This document shows, piece by piece, positions 23,897-35,449 of a DNA stretch of 64,000 nt. The stretch lies in assembly GCA_028554645.1 (NCBI GenBank), contig JAQOOI010000061.1, forward strand, positions 1-64,000, in the 5' to 3' direction. Each line of letters opens with the position of its first letter. Position 1 is the stretch's first letter. Origin of the DNA: Omphalotus guepiniiformis. Lineage: Eukaryota > Basidiomycota > Agaricomycetes > Agaricales > Omphalotaceae. The position numbers were made by a program, and so were the translations under genes. The notes beneath the pieces were generated by a model. That model was not told the origin of the DNA. It searched no databases and was given only the letters and a program-made list of their open reading frames with translations.

Positions 23897-25570
23897 TACT
23901 TTCTCTTGCCTTGCCTTACTTTCGGGAACTGCACAGGCGCAGTAAGCACGGCAAACTTGGTGTCCGCTAGGGTGTCCGATAATCCATGCTTGGCCCGCTC
24001 TCGCTCCCCGAGAGGTTTGAGCTTGCATCCAAGACTTTTGAGGGCTTGGGTCACACTGGCACGAAAATAAAGCAGTTTTAATATGATTAGATGCGCTGGA
24101 ATTGAACTTCTGAACGCACTTGGTCATGGATATACTGAGATCTTCCGCCAAGTGCTTGGGGTTTGTAGCCCACTCGTCTACTCGGAGACATAACGCGAGA
24201 AGGTAGGCAAGGAATTTAGTGTTCATCGCGGAAGTAGATTTGTGTCTATGGGTTTGCACCGAGGTCAGCTCGAGTAAGTACATTGGGTAAACGCGTCAGA
24301 ACATACGCAGTAGAATCACGCGAGGTTTCTGTGAATCTCGAAAGCATACCGTCCACAACGATAGGTGGTACGCTGCTCATTTTTCCGTAAATGTCGTCTT
24401 TTTGGATACCTCCGGGGTGGGATGCTATACGGCGGAACAAAATCATCGCAGAGATATAGAATAGAATCTTCCTGTCGGAACGTGTGTGAGTGATTATGAA
24501 CTACGCAACTAATTTATGTGCTTACAACTTTTGTTTCTTTGACCTGACCTTCTCACTAGCTAGAGCCTTTAAATGGTTGTTAACCCATTCTGAATATCTG
24601 TACGGAAGGTATCCCTGTTGCTCGTTTCTCGATCCAGCCTGCTCGAGTGGTGCGACGTTGATAGCCTTCCATTCTATCTCGGGTATAATGTCGTGTAAAG
24701 AATAGATATCTGCAGGATCTGTCGCAGTAGCTGAGAATGGCGGTACCAGACGCGTAGAATCGGAAAGTTCTTTTGCTTCTTCTAAATACGGGCAAGTTCT
24801 ATCAGAGGTGACGGCGTACGAGATAGAAGAAATACACACCAGTAGTTAGCAACCCCTCAGCGCCCTTGTCAATTCCATCTGTTACATATTGCATAACGCC
24901 CTTCATTGCACCGATATCGACACGGTTCCGCTCTTGTGCGCGTATAGCAGCTTTTGCCTTCTTGGTCCCGAATGTTTCACCCAAAGCAGTCCTTGCCTCT
25001 CTGAACGCTAGAGCGGATGCCTCTGATGGAGCTATTGATTTAAGAGCCTTAACGGTTCGAGTGAGTATAAAGGGAGTTTTCGACGCAGGAAGAAGCGTTA
25101 TTTTGGATGTCCGCGGGTTATGTACCGCGAGTAGATATCTATGCATTGATTCAATTAAAAACGACCAATATGAGGAACATGACAAGCTCACCGACAACCA
25201 GCATCGGCAGCCCGTGCTGTTTCTTCTTCATTTGACACGAACTCTACGGCCGGAGTCTCGCCCACGACGAGCATGCGATCGTGATGCCCTCCTTCCCCGT
25301 CCTTCTCCGTTTCCTTATTTGTCTTCAGCCTTTTCGGCGCATAACATTTGAAAGGTGTCGATTCTGGTGCTTGCAATGCGGGAAAGCTGACTGTGCAAAG
25401 ATCAATGATAAATATTGGACAAATTTTAGCGAAAGTGTCTTCGACTTGCCCAACACAGGCCCAACAGCTCCCGAAGATGACGCAGAGCTTACTTCGAACG
25501 AAACCTTGTCTTCACTTGGCGAAGCATCGCGTTTTCTTTTCTTTGTAGATGTGCCAGCAGAGGAAGGCAT
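23897..25570 (-). CDS. RPA49: RNA polymerase I subunit A49
   Basis: RPA49 pairs with A34.5 on Pol I, and its tandem winged-helix C-terminus aids promoter opening and elongation on rDNA. The protein starts MPSSAGTSTKKRKRDASPSE at ATG 25570. Diagnostic blocks are FPALQAPESTPF, the AIRAQERNRVDIGAMKGVM helix, LPYRYSEWVNNHLKAL, and SLGCKL near the C-terminus, ending FPKVRQGKRK at TAG 23897-23899. There are several short introns. The first appears to use a GC donor (GCAAGT) joining GPVL to VSFPALQ. It is divergent from SET2 with only 309 bp between start codons. Length is normal for the family. Confidence 0.9.
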
Positions 25571-25879
25571 CGAACAAGAGTTGGTGGTGGTGGTGGTACA
25601 GAGAAACCAAGAATGACTAACAAAAAAAGCTTGAATTGCTCTTTCCTCTACGTCCATGTACCTCCATTTCTTCTCTCATTGAACTTTCCACGACGTCTAG
25701 TCAAACTCATTATTCAATAATTTATTACACTGATTTCTAGTGATTTTTATCGCTTCTCTGCGCCGGCCTTATAACCGCCGTGGACCGTGAGGAGACAGGA
25801 TATCTCGGTTCAGTCTTGCGATAGCTGAAGTTATACTACAGATTTCCGAGACTATAACCGATTTGGGTTTTTGACGAAG
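25571..25879. promoter_or_regulatory. Compact divergent promoter between RPA49 and SET2
   Basis: This 309 bp interval separates the two start codons and must carry both promoters. I see no strong TATA box. A TTATAACCGCCG segment near 25770 and a GTGG repeat just upstream of RPA49 are the only notable strings. Confidence 0.45.
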
Positions 25880-28800
25880 ATGACGGTGAAGGAGGAGAGC
25901 AAAGACTCTTTCCTGAGCACATTGACCCCTGGACGGTCAGACTCAAATTCCCAAACTTATCCATCAAAAACTGCCGTTAAGAAGGAAGACGAACCATCCT
26001 CAGCCTTCTGCGTATCTCCCATGTTGTCGTTGACAGAGAGCTCGGACAGCAAAGAAGGTGTGAAGGTAGAACCGAACGTTGACTCTGACTCATCACCTTC
26101 GTCTGCCATGGACCACGACGATGTTGTTTCGCCCAAGTCGGAGCCTTCGTCGGCCACTCCCACTCCTCCTCCTGTCCAAGAGTCGACAACTAGTAGTGGC
26201 TCGTCGTCAAAAGCGTCGACACCACCACCCCCAACGCCAGCACCACGAACAAACTCCAGAAAACGAAGTGCTGCCTCTACAATGCCAACACAGTTCATTG
26301 GCCACCTCCCAGTTGCTCGAGAAGAAGCGATGAGCACCTTCGTTGAGATAAGGGACAACGTGTACCAGTATAAGACATTAGGTCGCTCCAGAGAGCTTCA
26401 AGAGAGTATGATTTGTGATTGTACCTTCGACCCAGGTCAGCTTTTCTGTCATGTTTTTCGTAGACTAGTTCCATAGCTTTATTTTGCTACCTCATTCGCA
26501 TTTCTGACATCTTGCTTCTCATACAGAGACTGATGACCCAGAATATGCCTGTGGGCATGGATCCGACTGTATAAACCGACTGACACAAATCGAGTGCCTC
26601 CCCGAAGACTGTCGGTGTAGGAGCCACTGCCAAAACCAGCGGTTCGTTTTTTTCACCGTGCTTGTAGTACTCTCAAGTTCATTTTGGGTCTTTTACAGGT
26701 TTCAAAAGAAGGAGTATGCCAATATCGAGATTGTAAAGACGGAGATGAAGGGTTTCGGGCTAAGGGCGGAGGTGGACTTGCCCAGGTGCGTTCTCTGCTG
26801 TCATTCTCTCTCGGATTTCCTATTTTTCGTTGTTTTCATCGTTGTGGGGGCGGTTTTGTGCATCTCTATCTCATTTCACCACCTTTCCTTGCATATGAGC
26901 TCATTATATGCTTTTGTGCCCCAGGGATACATTCATATACGAATACGTTGGCGACGTGGTCAGCACTTCGTCGTTCAAGAAGAGGATGAGGGACTATGCG
27001 AATGAGGGCATAGAGCACTTCTACTTCATGATGCTGCAGAAGGATGAGGTGTGTGGCCTATGATCACTGTCAGACAATCCTTAGCTAATCTATCACTATC
27101 AGTTCATAGATGCTACGAAAAGTGGTGGAATTGGACGTTTCGCTAACCACAGCTGTAATCCCAATTGCTATGTAGCGAAATGGACAATTGGTGATTATGT
27201 GCGAATGGGAATTTTTGCAAAGAGAAAGATCAAGAAGGATGAAGAACTAACGTTCAATTACAATGTCGACCGCTACGGGTGAGTGTTCTCTGGGTCTGGT
27301 TAGGGCTTTGTCGTTGATTCTTTCTATTCGGTCAGGCATCAAGCACAGACGTGTTACTGCGGAGAGCCAAACTGTGTGGGCTATATTGGAGGAAAGACCC
27401 AAACGGATATCTCGACTATGGATGAATTATATCTCGATGGTATGGTCCTAGTCCTTCGCCCATTGTCGCACTCCTTCATCTTGATACTTCATAGCACTTG
27501 GTATAACCGACGACGCGGAACTCATGGAGCTGAAGGGGACGAAGAAGAAGAAGGGGAAGAAGATTGACGATCCGGATTTTATGCCCCAGATGAAACCGGT
27601 TACGGAGAAAGATGTTCCGAAAGTTGTACAGGCCATTCGACAAACTCAGAGCAAGAAGGTGCTTTACAAACTTCTTACTCGTCTCAAAGTATGTGATGGC
27701 CTTTTCCCTTTGTAACCATTGATTGCGGTCAAATGACAAGAAATTTGTCTTTGCAGATCACCGAAGAACAGGCAGCACTGCGTCAGGTCATGCGTTTGCG
27801 TGGGTACAGTTTAATGAAGAATCTATTGGAGGACTACGCGGACGACACGGATATACTAGCATTGGTATGTCGACTGTATGTCTCTGCTTGTCGAGCGAGA
27901 GTACTCATTCCGAGCAGGCACTCGAGTGCATGTGGACCTGGCCTCTTAGCTTCCGGAACAAGGTTGAAGACTCGCAGGTCGTAGTACCTGTCAAGGCGTG
28001 TACAGAATCAGAAAACGAAGCGGTGAAACAGTGGGCTACGAAGGTGAGATTCATTTTGCAAAGCTGTCGAAAGATACATCTCAGAATTCGTGTTACCTAG
28101 TTACACGAACACTGGGCGACTTTGGAGCTGAGTTATCGGATACCGAGGCTACCAAAGAAGGCACTGGTGAGTCTGCACTACCTATGTTTCGTTTTTTGAG
28201 TGCTGATTTCCGTGTTTCTAAGGTGAAGGAAGAAGAGAAGCCCGAGCCTGAACCCGAGTTCGAGTTTGAGTATGACCCCGAGCCTGCACCCTCTAACACG
28301 ACTCGAAGATACAACGAAGGATTCTATGAATTATTTGGCGACATTCCTGATCGACCACTCAAGCGTTTTCGAAAACGCTTTCGGCCCACTATACCCTCAC
28401 CTCTGCCGCCGCCGAAGGAGCCGACGCCTCCTCCTCAACCGAGTTATCAACAAAAGCGGCTGGAAGAGCAGAAGAAACAGAATTTGGCCATCAACGAGAT
28501 TATCGCGGCAGCTGCAGCAGCAAGGGCCGCAGAGAAAGCGGCTGCGGAAGAGGCTGCGCTGGCTCAAGCCGAGAAGGAGGCGCAGAGGGCAGAGAAAGAG
28601 GCAGAACGCCAACGAAGGAAGGAGAAAGGCGAGGGAGGTGCAGGCGGCAGCAGTAATGGCAAAAAGAGAGACCGTGAGAAGAGACGAAAGGAAAAGGGAG
28701 AATCGGAGCAGGATAAGGAGGCTTTGAAGGAGAAGAAGCTTCTTAAGTTGATCAGCCCGGTCGTGGTGAAAGCTATGTCCAAACATGCTGAGGTCATTGG

Positions 28801-29436
28801 ACACGACCGATTTAAGCGACATGCTAAAGAGGTTAGCTCCAGTTCCAGTTGCCCATATGCGCTCTCTGAACACATTTCTCCCTCTAGCTGACAGAGAAGA
28901 TTGCTGCGAGTGAAAAATCGTCGTCTGCCTATCGGCATAACCAACTGGATACCCTCTCTGACGAAAAGGTCGCTAAAATCAAGAAGTACTCTAAGCAGTA
29001 CATTGACAAGATCCTGCACAAGATAGAGAAACACAAGAAGGATAAACTGCATCGAAAGCCTTCCTCTACATCAACAGGCCACTCTAGCCTTTCGATGACA
29101 CCCTCTGCTGTGCAAAATACACCTTCGACGAGTACAGGTACACCAAATTCGGCGGATCTACCACCAACTATGGCAGATATCGATCTTGATGATAGCATGG
29201 ATATGGACATGAATTCTGAGTCCGGGAGCGAGGATGAGGATGGCGACGTTGAACTACGTGATCAGGCCGATGACCCTGATGAAGGTAGTTTGCGCATTCC
29301 TGCAGCAGATTCAGCAATGGATATCCGAGACGGTGATATGATGGATGCAATGGACTTGGACACTCCCGTGCAATCGCAGCGGGCTTCAGATCCGCGACAG
29401 CGACCTCCGAATGATGTTTCGAACGGACACAGCTAA
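25880..29436 (+). CDS. SET2: Histone H3 lysine-36 methyltransferase Set2
   Basis: Set2 methylates H3K36 co-transcriptionally while bound to phosphorylated RNA polymerase II. After a disordered Ser/Pro-rich N-terminus come a Cys-rich AWS region ([29 protein letters not shown]), the SET domain ([26 protein letters not shown]) and the post-[13 protein letters not shown]. Next are a helical middle with MWTWPL, a long Ala/Glu/Lys coiled coil ([18 protein letters not shown]) and a C-terminal SRI-type domain ([16 protein letters not shown], then [19 protein letters not shown]). An acidic tail ends at TAA 29434-29436. About nine short introns fit. Start ATG is 25880. I do not see the WW motif that many Set2 proteins have. 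Confidence 0.93.
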
Positions 29437-30113
29437 CGCTCTTCGGCGAACTTGCATGTTGTAGAGAAGAGAAGTATTTTAGACATTTTGTTTCATTAAT
29501 GAGCTCAGGATGTACGGTTCTGTACGACTATTACGACAATGCTACAATTCATACTTACACATGTTTAGTAACGGTGCAGCGCAGCTGTAGACGAGCTGAC
29601 AACGGTGGTCCGACGACGAGACCGTCTCTTCTTGTAACGTATATAGGATCGCTACCGGAGATATAAAAGCTCGGAAGGAAGGAAGGAAATATGTTACCGG
29701 GAAATCATGCATTAGGGATCCGACTCGGAGATGCTGAATGTTATAGTCTGTCCGTAAGTATTCAATTCAGATTTTGTTCACATGTAAATTGCTCGCTAAA
29801 AGTTACTAAAGGAACCTCACTCGGAGCATGCCAATCAGCTCATACACTTGCCAACAATCAACGGTGCTTTGCTTAGTCTTCGGGGATCGCAATTCCAGCC
29901 AGCAAACTCAACCTTAGTGGCTCGCAAGATTGGCACCGTGAACCGTCTTGCAAGTCTTCCGCATAAGTTCAGCCAATCCCTTTCATAACCTTTATTTCCT
30001 GTGCTGCTTTCATATCTCGCTGTGCCTCTGATGCTCGTACTCGTAGTAAACAGTGTTTTACTCTACAACCACTCGAACTCTTCTTCCCAGTCAGCCAAAC
30101 CTAGATCCGCAAA
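29437..30113. other. Intergenic region between convergent genes
   Basis: 3' flanks of SET2 and of the secreted orphan. A GGAA microrepeat (near 29675) is the only feature; no gene is supported. Confidence 0.55.
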
Positions 30114-31197
30114 TTACCCTGGCAAGAGTGTGCAGCGGGGACAATAAGTAGGCCAATCTGGCGCCGCTTTGCGGAAATAGCCAGGAACCCGATTCCATTT
30201 AGTACTCCAGGTTAGGTCGCTGTGAAAAAGTTCCATTTCTACGATTCTGAGTCGATTGATGCATGCCTTATTCACAACGGTGTACTTCCATAAGGGCTCG
30301 TCGTTAAACACACTTTTTTGCTGCTGTGGTACTGGGGGGCGCTTGAAAATGCCTGTGACAGAGCGTCAATAATCAGATCATAATGTGGGACGACAATGAA
30401 CTTGCTGGATAAGCCTGTGATAGTTGCAACAAATGTCAGGAATTAAGTCACAGTTCGGGGCAACATAGTGTACTTACTGGTGCTGGGTTCGACCGGAAGT
30501 GGTCCCTCAATGATGGCAGGTATAGGCGCAGATTGTGTAGTAGTAGACTGAGGAGTTGGGGATTTACCGTTCACATACTTTGAAGAGTTGATGTCAGCGT
30601 CTTGCTGCTATAAATTGGCAAAGTATCAGATACATACGTTCACCCAATTTGCATCGGCGGAAGGGAATCTGTACATGCCAAACGCGTCAGGTCGTTAAAA
30701 ACACGAGGGAAACTTCTACTGACGTCTGTACCGGACACATCTTACTAGCAGTAAACTCGATTGTGGCAAGCAAGAATTGATACTTTTGTCCCGGCCCCAA
30801 TGCATACTTGTTACCCCAGTAGAGCGCTTCCTCTACGAATCAAAGAGAAGACATGGTATGTTTAGTTTGTGAAATAACATATAACATGGATGTCCCAACC
30901 TTTAATCGAGAACATGTCATACGGGCCGCCATCACTTTTTACGTCGGCAGGAGAATGGACTTCGTCAAGGTGATACATAGCATACAATTCTTTTTCGCTG
31001 TAATATACGTGATAGAGTAACTTCTTTTGCGTTGGGCCCAAGTTCGCCAAAGAAGGGAAAATCGTCGGAAGTGGTTTAGCAGGAGCAGAAGTGCCGCTTT
31101 TTGTCTTACTAGAACCAAAAACCGGAGTAGCATAAGCAGTTGCGAAAAGGGACAAGCCAAATATTGCTGCAGGAGACAGAAGCGTCAAGTTGACCAT
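30114..31197 (-). CDS. Putative secreted protein, unknown family
   Basis: ATG 31197 begins a clear signal peptide (hydrophobic AAIFGLSLFATAYATP). It is followed by a mature part with LGPTQKKLLYHVYYSEKELY and PYDMFSIKGW. Later exons read EALYWGNKYALGPGQKY, FPSADANWVN, a Thr/Pro-rich linker and a C-terminal exon with KACINRLRIVEMELF ending at TAA 30116-30114. The exact edges of the four to six short introns are uncertain. Two to four cysteines (KMCPVQT, CPRC) may pair. Being small, secreted and without recognised domain, it could be an effector-like or wall-associated protein, but no function is claimed. Confidence 0.65.
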
Positions 31198-31619
31198 GAT
31201 CGATAGGAATATCTTGGGAGCCAAAAGAAAGAAAAAACGAGCTTGACCAGCAAACTCAAGAATATGGACGAGACCAGCTCGATGGGAAACTGGAAAGCGA
31301 AGTTGGTGTTGATAGTTTACTTACAGTGACTGTTCCCACGCATGGTCGGTCTTACTGGAACTTAACTCGGAATCCGGTTTCGAAATAGTTGAACGGATCC
31401 ACGGGTTTGCAAGAGCAAGTGGCGCTCAGCGCTCAGCGCTTGATGAATCAAAGGTTACCAGGGTGCCCAAGGTACGTACTTTGAAACGTACATACATATT
31501 CTATTTTGCTTCTAACTCCCACCCGAGTCGCCTCTGTGGGCCTCTCATGCAATTTCAAGTAAAAGTGATTAGCATTGATTGCTAGTCCTTCTTGCCCCTC
31601 TTTCCGTTTCAACTAGTAT
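31198..31619. other. Divergent spacer between secreted orphan and 7TM gene
   Basis: About 420 bp separating the two start codons. It holds a short direct repeat CAGCGCTCAGCGCT near 31427-31440 and no gene. Confidence 0.5.
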
Positions 31620-33193
31620 ATGACAACCGGTCAGTACCAAGGCTTCAGTCCTCACATTTTACCTGAACTAACCGTAGCTTTCAGGCACTCAGGAGGGACC
31701 GTCAGGTCCTCTCATTACTCTCTTTATTGTCATGCATACATTCTCTTGGATATGCTCGTCCATAATCATATCGACAGTCCTAGCGTCACAATATGTCGAC
31801 CGTTTGACCACCTGGATCAATCTCAATTTGAGCTGGATAATTGCCTGTTTCACGTTCGCTTTCCTGTGCGTTGGGAGGCCTCACGCTCGTGATGTATCTT
31901 GTTCAACCCATCTTCATAGATTCACGACTGGCCAGCTGTTCAAAGTAGAACCTGTGCCCGGGATTTGTCTAGTTCAAGCCGCCGCCGTCACTGCTGTTCC
32001 TTCCCTGTAGGTGATGCTTTTTTCATGCCAGGATATGTTCTGAGGCATCGCGAAGGACAGCAGGAACAACTCTTGCGCTCGCTATTCAGGTGCGCTGTTT
32101 TCTACTCGTATTGGCTTTAGTGCTGATATTCCTCCACAATACGAATAGTTGTGGCTAAGTATTCATCCACGCACTTCAGGGCATCCTAAGAGGACAATCT
32201 TGGCCCGCAATATCGCTGTACGTGTACCTCTGCATCCTGAATTCTGATCTGCATCACTGAGTTTTGATACTGTAGCTGATCATCATTCCATATGTCGCTC
32301 CCCTGATAGAATTCATTGGGGCTTTCTTAGTCAGTGATTGGTATCTAAACTGAGTGATGGCCCAACTAACCATAGATGTACAGTACGGGATAGAATATCC
32401 CGAGAAAGTGGTCCTTACAAGTTCTGGGATGTTTTGTGGTCTTAGCAACCCCGCTCTGTAAGTTTGTAATTAGTTCATTTGAAGGCTTTCTGACCACTTG
32501 TGCGATTCCTTGAACTTCACAGCAAAATGGTGTCCGCGATATTCTGCACAACTGTTATGGTTCCGACTGTCATTATGGAGATATTTATAACTGTATACGT
32601 ATACCGGGAATGGCGCATTTCTCCGACTGGCCGCACGGTGTTGACGACTATTATTCGTCTCGCCGTGTTCACTCTGTTTGGTATCGTCGGTGTTGCGTGA
32701 GTACTCACACCTATACCCAAAACTCACACCTATACCCAAAACTCACTTCCTTCACGATTGAATACCATGTTGTATAGTGCTAGTCTCGTCTCGTTGACAG
32801 GTGGTGCGAATGAAGCTATAGCTAATATTCTGGAATCGCTCCGTACGTATATTTTTTGTCTGTATTCTTTGCTTGAAGTAGCTGACATCTTATCCAGCCC
32901 CAGTCTCATTCGTTTTCTTATTCGGATTACAAAAGGTTAGCTTCTCGGCACGATTCCACATAGCACTTACATACTCACTGTCTTGTTGAACACTACAGGA
33001 TCTCTTTCAGGTTTGGATGTCCTGGCTACGGATACCACCGTACAAGCGAAACATTTCTGCCTTTTCACATCATGAAACAAGGTCAATCAGTACTTTTATA
33101 TCGGCAGAACCTGTCGACAGTGAATTGGAACTGTCTACTATGCCAGGTAAAAACGGGAAAGGTAGACTGATGGTGCTTCCGATGGATGTCTGA
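31620..33193 (+). CDS. Agaricomycete-type seven-helix membrane protein
   Basis: ATG 31620 is followed by an early intron. The spliced start reads MTTGTQEGPSGPLITLF and runs straight into a first membrane helix. Further hydrophobic segments include WIICSSI-like helices, TWINLNLSWIIACFTFAFL, ALAIQLWLSIHP, LIIIPYVAPLIEFIGAF, VSAIFCTTVMVPTVIMEIF and TIIRLAVFTLFGIVGVA. The C-terminus has PLVSFVFLFGLQKDLFQVW, typical of a large multigene family of fungal 7TM proteins, followed by a hydrophilic tail ending at TGA 33191-33193. About eight short introns fit; one (around 32700-32775) holds two copies of a roughly 20 bp repeat. The ligand is unknown. Confidence 0.72.
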
Positions 33194-33439
33194 ATTTATG
33201 GTAAAGAGACCTTGAATATTCATGTACTTATGAAGTCTTGTGTTTTTATCTACTTTATAATGTTATTGTGCTACAGACGTTGAAGGTCAAAGCGTACTTA
33301 CGCTTTGCCCACATATCACACTAAGCCTCACTTTTGTTGAACCTCGGCTTTTTGAGTACGTACAGTGTTCTAAGGTCATTTGAGGGATGGAAGGCCATGA
33401 TTAAAACACTCCTACTCCAACTAGCCTAAGTACACTTGT

Positions 33440-34440
33440 CTTCAATATCAGCAGATACAGATACACAGAAACCATCCTGTTATAGTCCCTTTACTGCTAC
33501 CAAACTGCGACTGATCGACTTGGGAAGAAACCCACTGCCCGGTAAAAACCAACAGAGATTGATTTTTCTCAGGCAGCTCATCTGGCCATCCACTACATCA
33601 GGAGAGTCAAGGCGCCGCCTCTCTACCAATCCCGCTATTTGCTTTAAAATCGAATCAGCAAAATCTTCTAATACTTCGTAAAACCGGGATTCAAAGTGCC
33701 CCGCTAAATCGAACTATGTCAGTCTCGGTACCAAGAGATTTTCGCAAGTCAACACAGACATCCATGCATAGCCGTCGAACGAGCGTTTCTCGTGATGTTC
33801 AACATCTACTAAGAGATGCTCGAGACAGGGAAGAGCTGCCAGGATATCCTTGAATCACCTCATGCTATCAGACCTGACGTCGACGGCCGTGAGGGAGAGA
33901 ATTCGGAGGGATTGAGAGCACTGGGAAAGCATGGCGAAAAAGATCCCGTACTCAGTGTCATTCCAAGGGTCGGGCGAGCCATCAACTCTTGGGTAATGAA
34001 GAGAAAAAAAAGAAGGCAGATATAAAGCACCGCAGATGTGAGGAAGGGGGGTAAGAAACATCAAGGTTTGTGAGGGATGTCAATAAGAAATTAAGACTCC
34101 TTTTGGAATGTTCTGAATAAAAGCATTGAGATGTTAAACTTTCCAATGATGTCCAATGGTTCAGCAGACTCAGATCATCCAGAGAGACACTCGTTGATAA
34201 CACAAGGCTAGTCAACTGACCATAGGGCAGTTGATATAGTGTCGGAAAATGGGGTAAGTTCACGGCCTGCAATTTCGGGGAATTCTTGAATACATGCAGA
34301 CTTTCGCTTAGCATCGTGCAATCTTCAAGATCACTTGCAAAACGATGCTCGATGTATAGGGACTGTAGAGCAGGGAATGCCTGAGGCAGCATGCTCGAAA
34401 TGTGTATTACGAATTCGGAGTGTAACGAAGGATTCGTTCT
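33440..34440 (-). pseudogene. F-box/LRR protein, C-terminal part, decayed
   Basis: Read on the minus strand, leucine-rich segments follow each other: LPQAFPALQSLYIEHRF, ESLHVFKNSPKLQAVNLPHF, YGQLTSLVLSTSVSLDDL, LLTSLTNLDVS, LSQCSQSLRILSLTAVDV, and after an in-frame stop ILAALPCLEHLLVDVEHHE and EVLEDFADSILKQIAGLV. Such spacing is typical of fungal F-box proteins. At least two in-frame stops (near 33852 and 33717) and no N-terminal F-box here make it a broken remnant. The F-box end of a same-strand gene lies at 57290-57960, on the other side of the insertion stack, so the two may be halves of one gene. Confidence 0.65.
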
Positions 34441-34499
34441 TATGGCGGCACCGTCCAGCCAAAAATTTGACGGTTAAGCGGGCCTCCGCTTTGATCGGA

Positions 34500-34720
34500 G
34501 CGACCTTAAATTGTATATGTAATAATTGTATATTAGTCAGCATTTTCGGCCCTCGTTTTTGCGCACTTATGGTCAGTTAAGCTGGCCTCCGGTTAAGTCG
34601 GTTGTCATTGCCGGAGGCCTGATTAGTCAGCGTTTCTCTTGCGCTCCGTGGTCAGTTAAGGCTGGCCTCCAGTTCAATCGGTCCGTCCTTGCCCGAGGCT
34701 CGTTCTGCCCCTCATCTGCC
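34500..34720. repeat. Two to three imperfect ~90 bp tandem units
   Basis: The segment TTAGTCAGC ... GGTCAGTTAAG(G)CTGGCCTCC ... GAGGC recurs (34532-34620 and 34623-34705), with an older partial unit before it. The repeats lie between the F-box remnant and the start of the long inverted-repeat element. Origin unknown. Confidence 0.5.
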
Positions 34721-34983
34721 CCCTCATTTTTGTGCTCCATGCCACTGGCAGGACTGGGTTAGACATTATTTTGAGGATGTTTTAAACATAAAATATTCTA
34801 GGAGGTCCAAGTTATAAATGTATTAAAACAAGATGTTAAATACAAGTAAAAAAAAAACACATTTTTTGTAAGAAACATGTAATTTTTTATACACTGGATG
34901 AAATTTAACATAAAATCTGTGAGAAAATGCTAAACATATGTTGAATTAATATGGAAATTTTTCATCATTTTTTTGCTACTAAT

Positions 34984-35438
34984 TGTCAGCGACTCGAGTT
35001 GTCAAACTCAAATAACCAAACACAAGAATCTCAGTTTCACACGAATAAGAGAAAAGCAGAAAATAGAATTGAGAAGAGGAATGATACAAAGATGTTATGC
35101 TAAGTACAAGTCTAAACTCGAGGAGTTATTGACAAGATCGAAGCTAAAGAAATATCTACCTAAGCGGACTTGTTATATACGTAAATAAAACCCTAAACCC
35201 TGGGCTATAACCCTTGACTAATCCACCGTGTGTCTACCATGAGTTCGATCGCCTCAAGTGTTTCATTAATGATCGTGATCGCCTTGAGGTCTACATGCTT
35301 GATCTCGATCATTATGCTACCTACGTGTGTATTTAATATAACCCTAGATCTATAACTTAAGATGCTATCTACTGATAATAAAAGTGTCCATATGTACAAA
35401 CAATGAGATAAGATGAAAAAAAGAAAACGTTCGTAACA
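34984..35438 (-). repeat. Outer element, 3' LTR (left)
   Basis: 455 bp, TG...CA. It is preceded by the target duplication CTAAT and followed by the polypurine tract, which reads AAGGAGGGGG on the element strand (35439-35452). Confidence 0.95.
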
Positions 35439-35449
35439 TGACCCCCTCC

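Noticed and set aside
23633..24283. 216-codon minus-strand frame overlapping the RPA49 3' end
   Set aside because: Only part coincides with RPA49. The conserved C-terminus (SLGCKL...FPKVRQGKRK) is in another frame, so this frame is chance.
35325..35400. Telomere-like AACCCTAAACCCTGG string in the outer LTR (35187-35204) as a relic telomere
   Set aside because: It is part of both LTR copies, is too short, and is not a tandem TTAGGG array.
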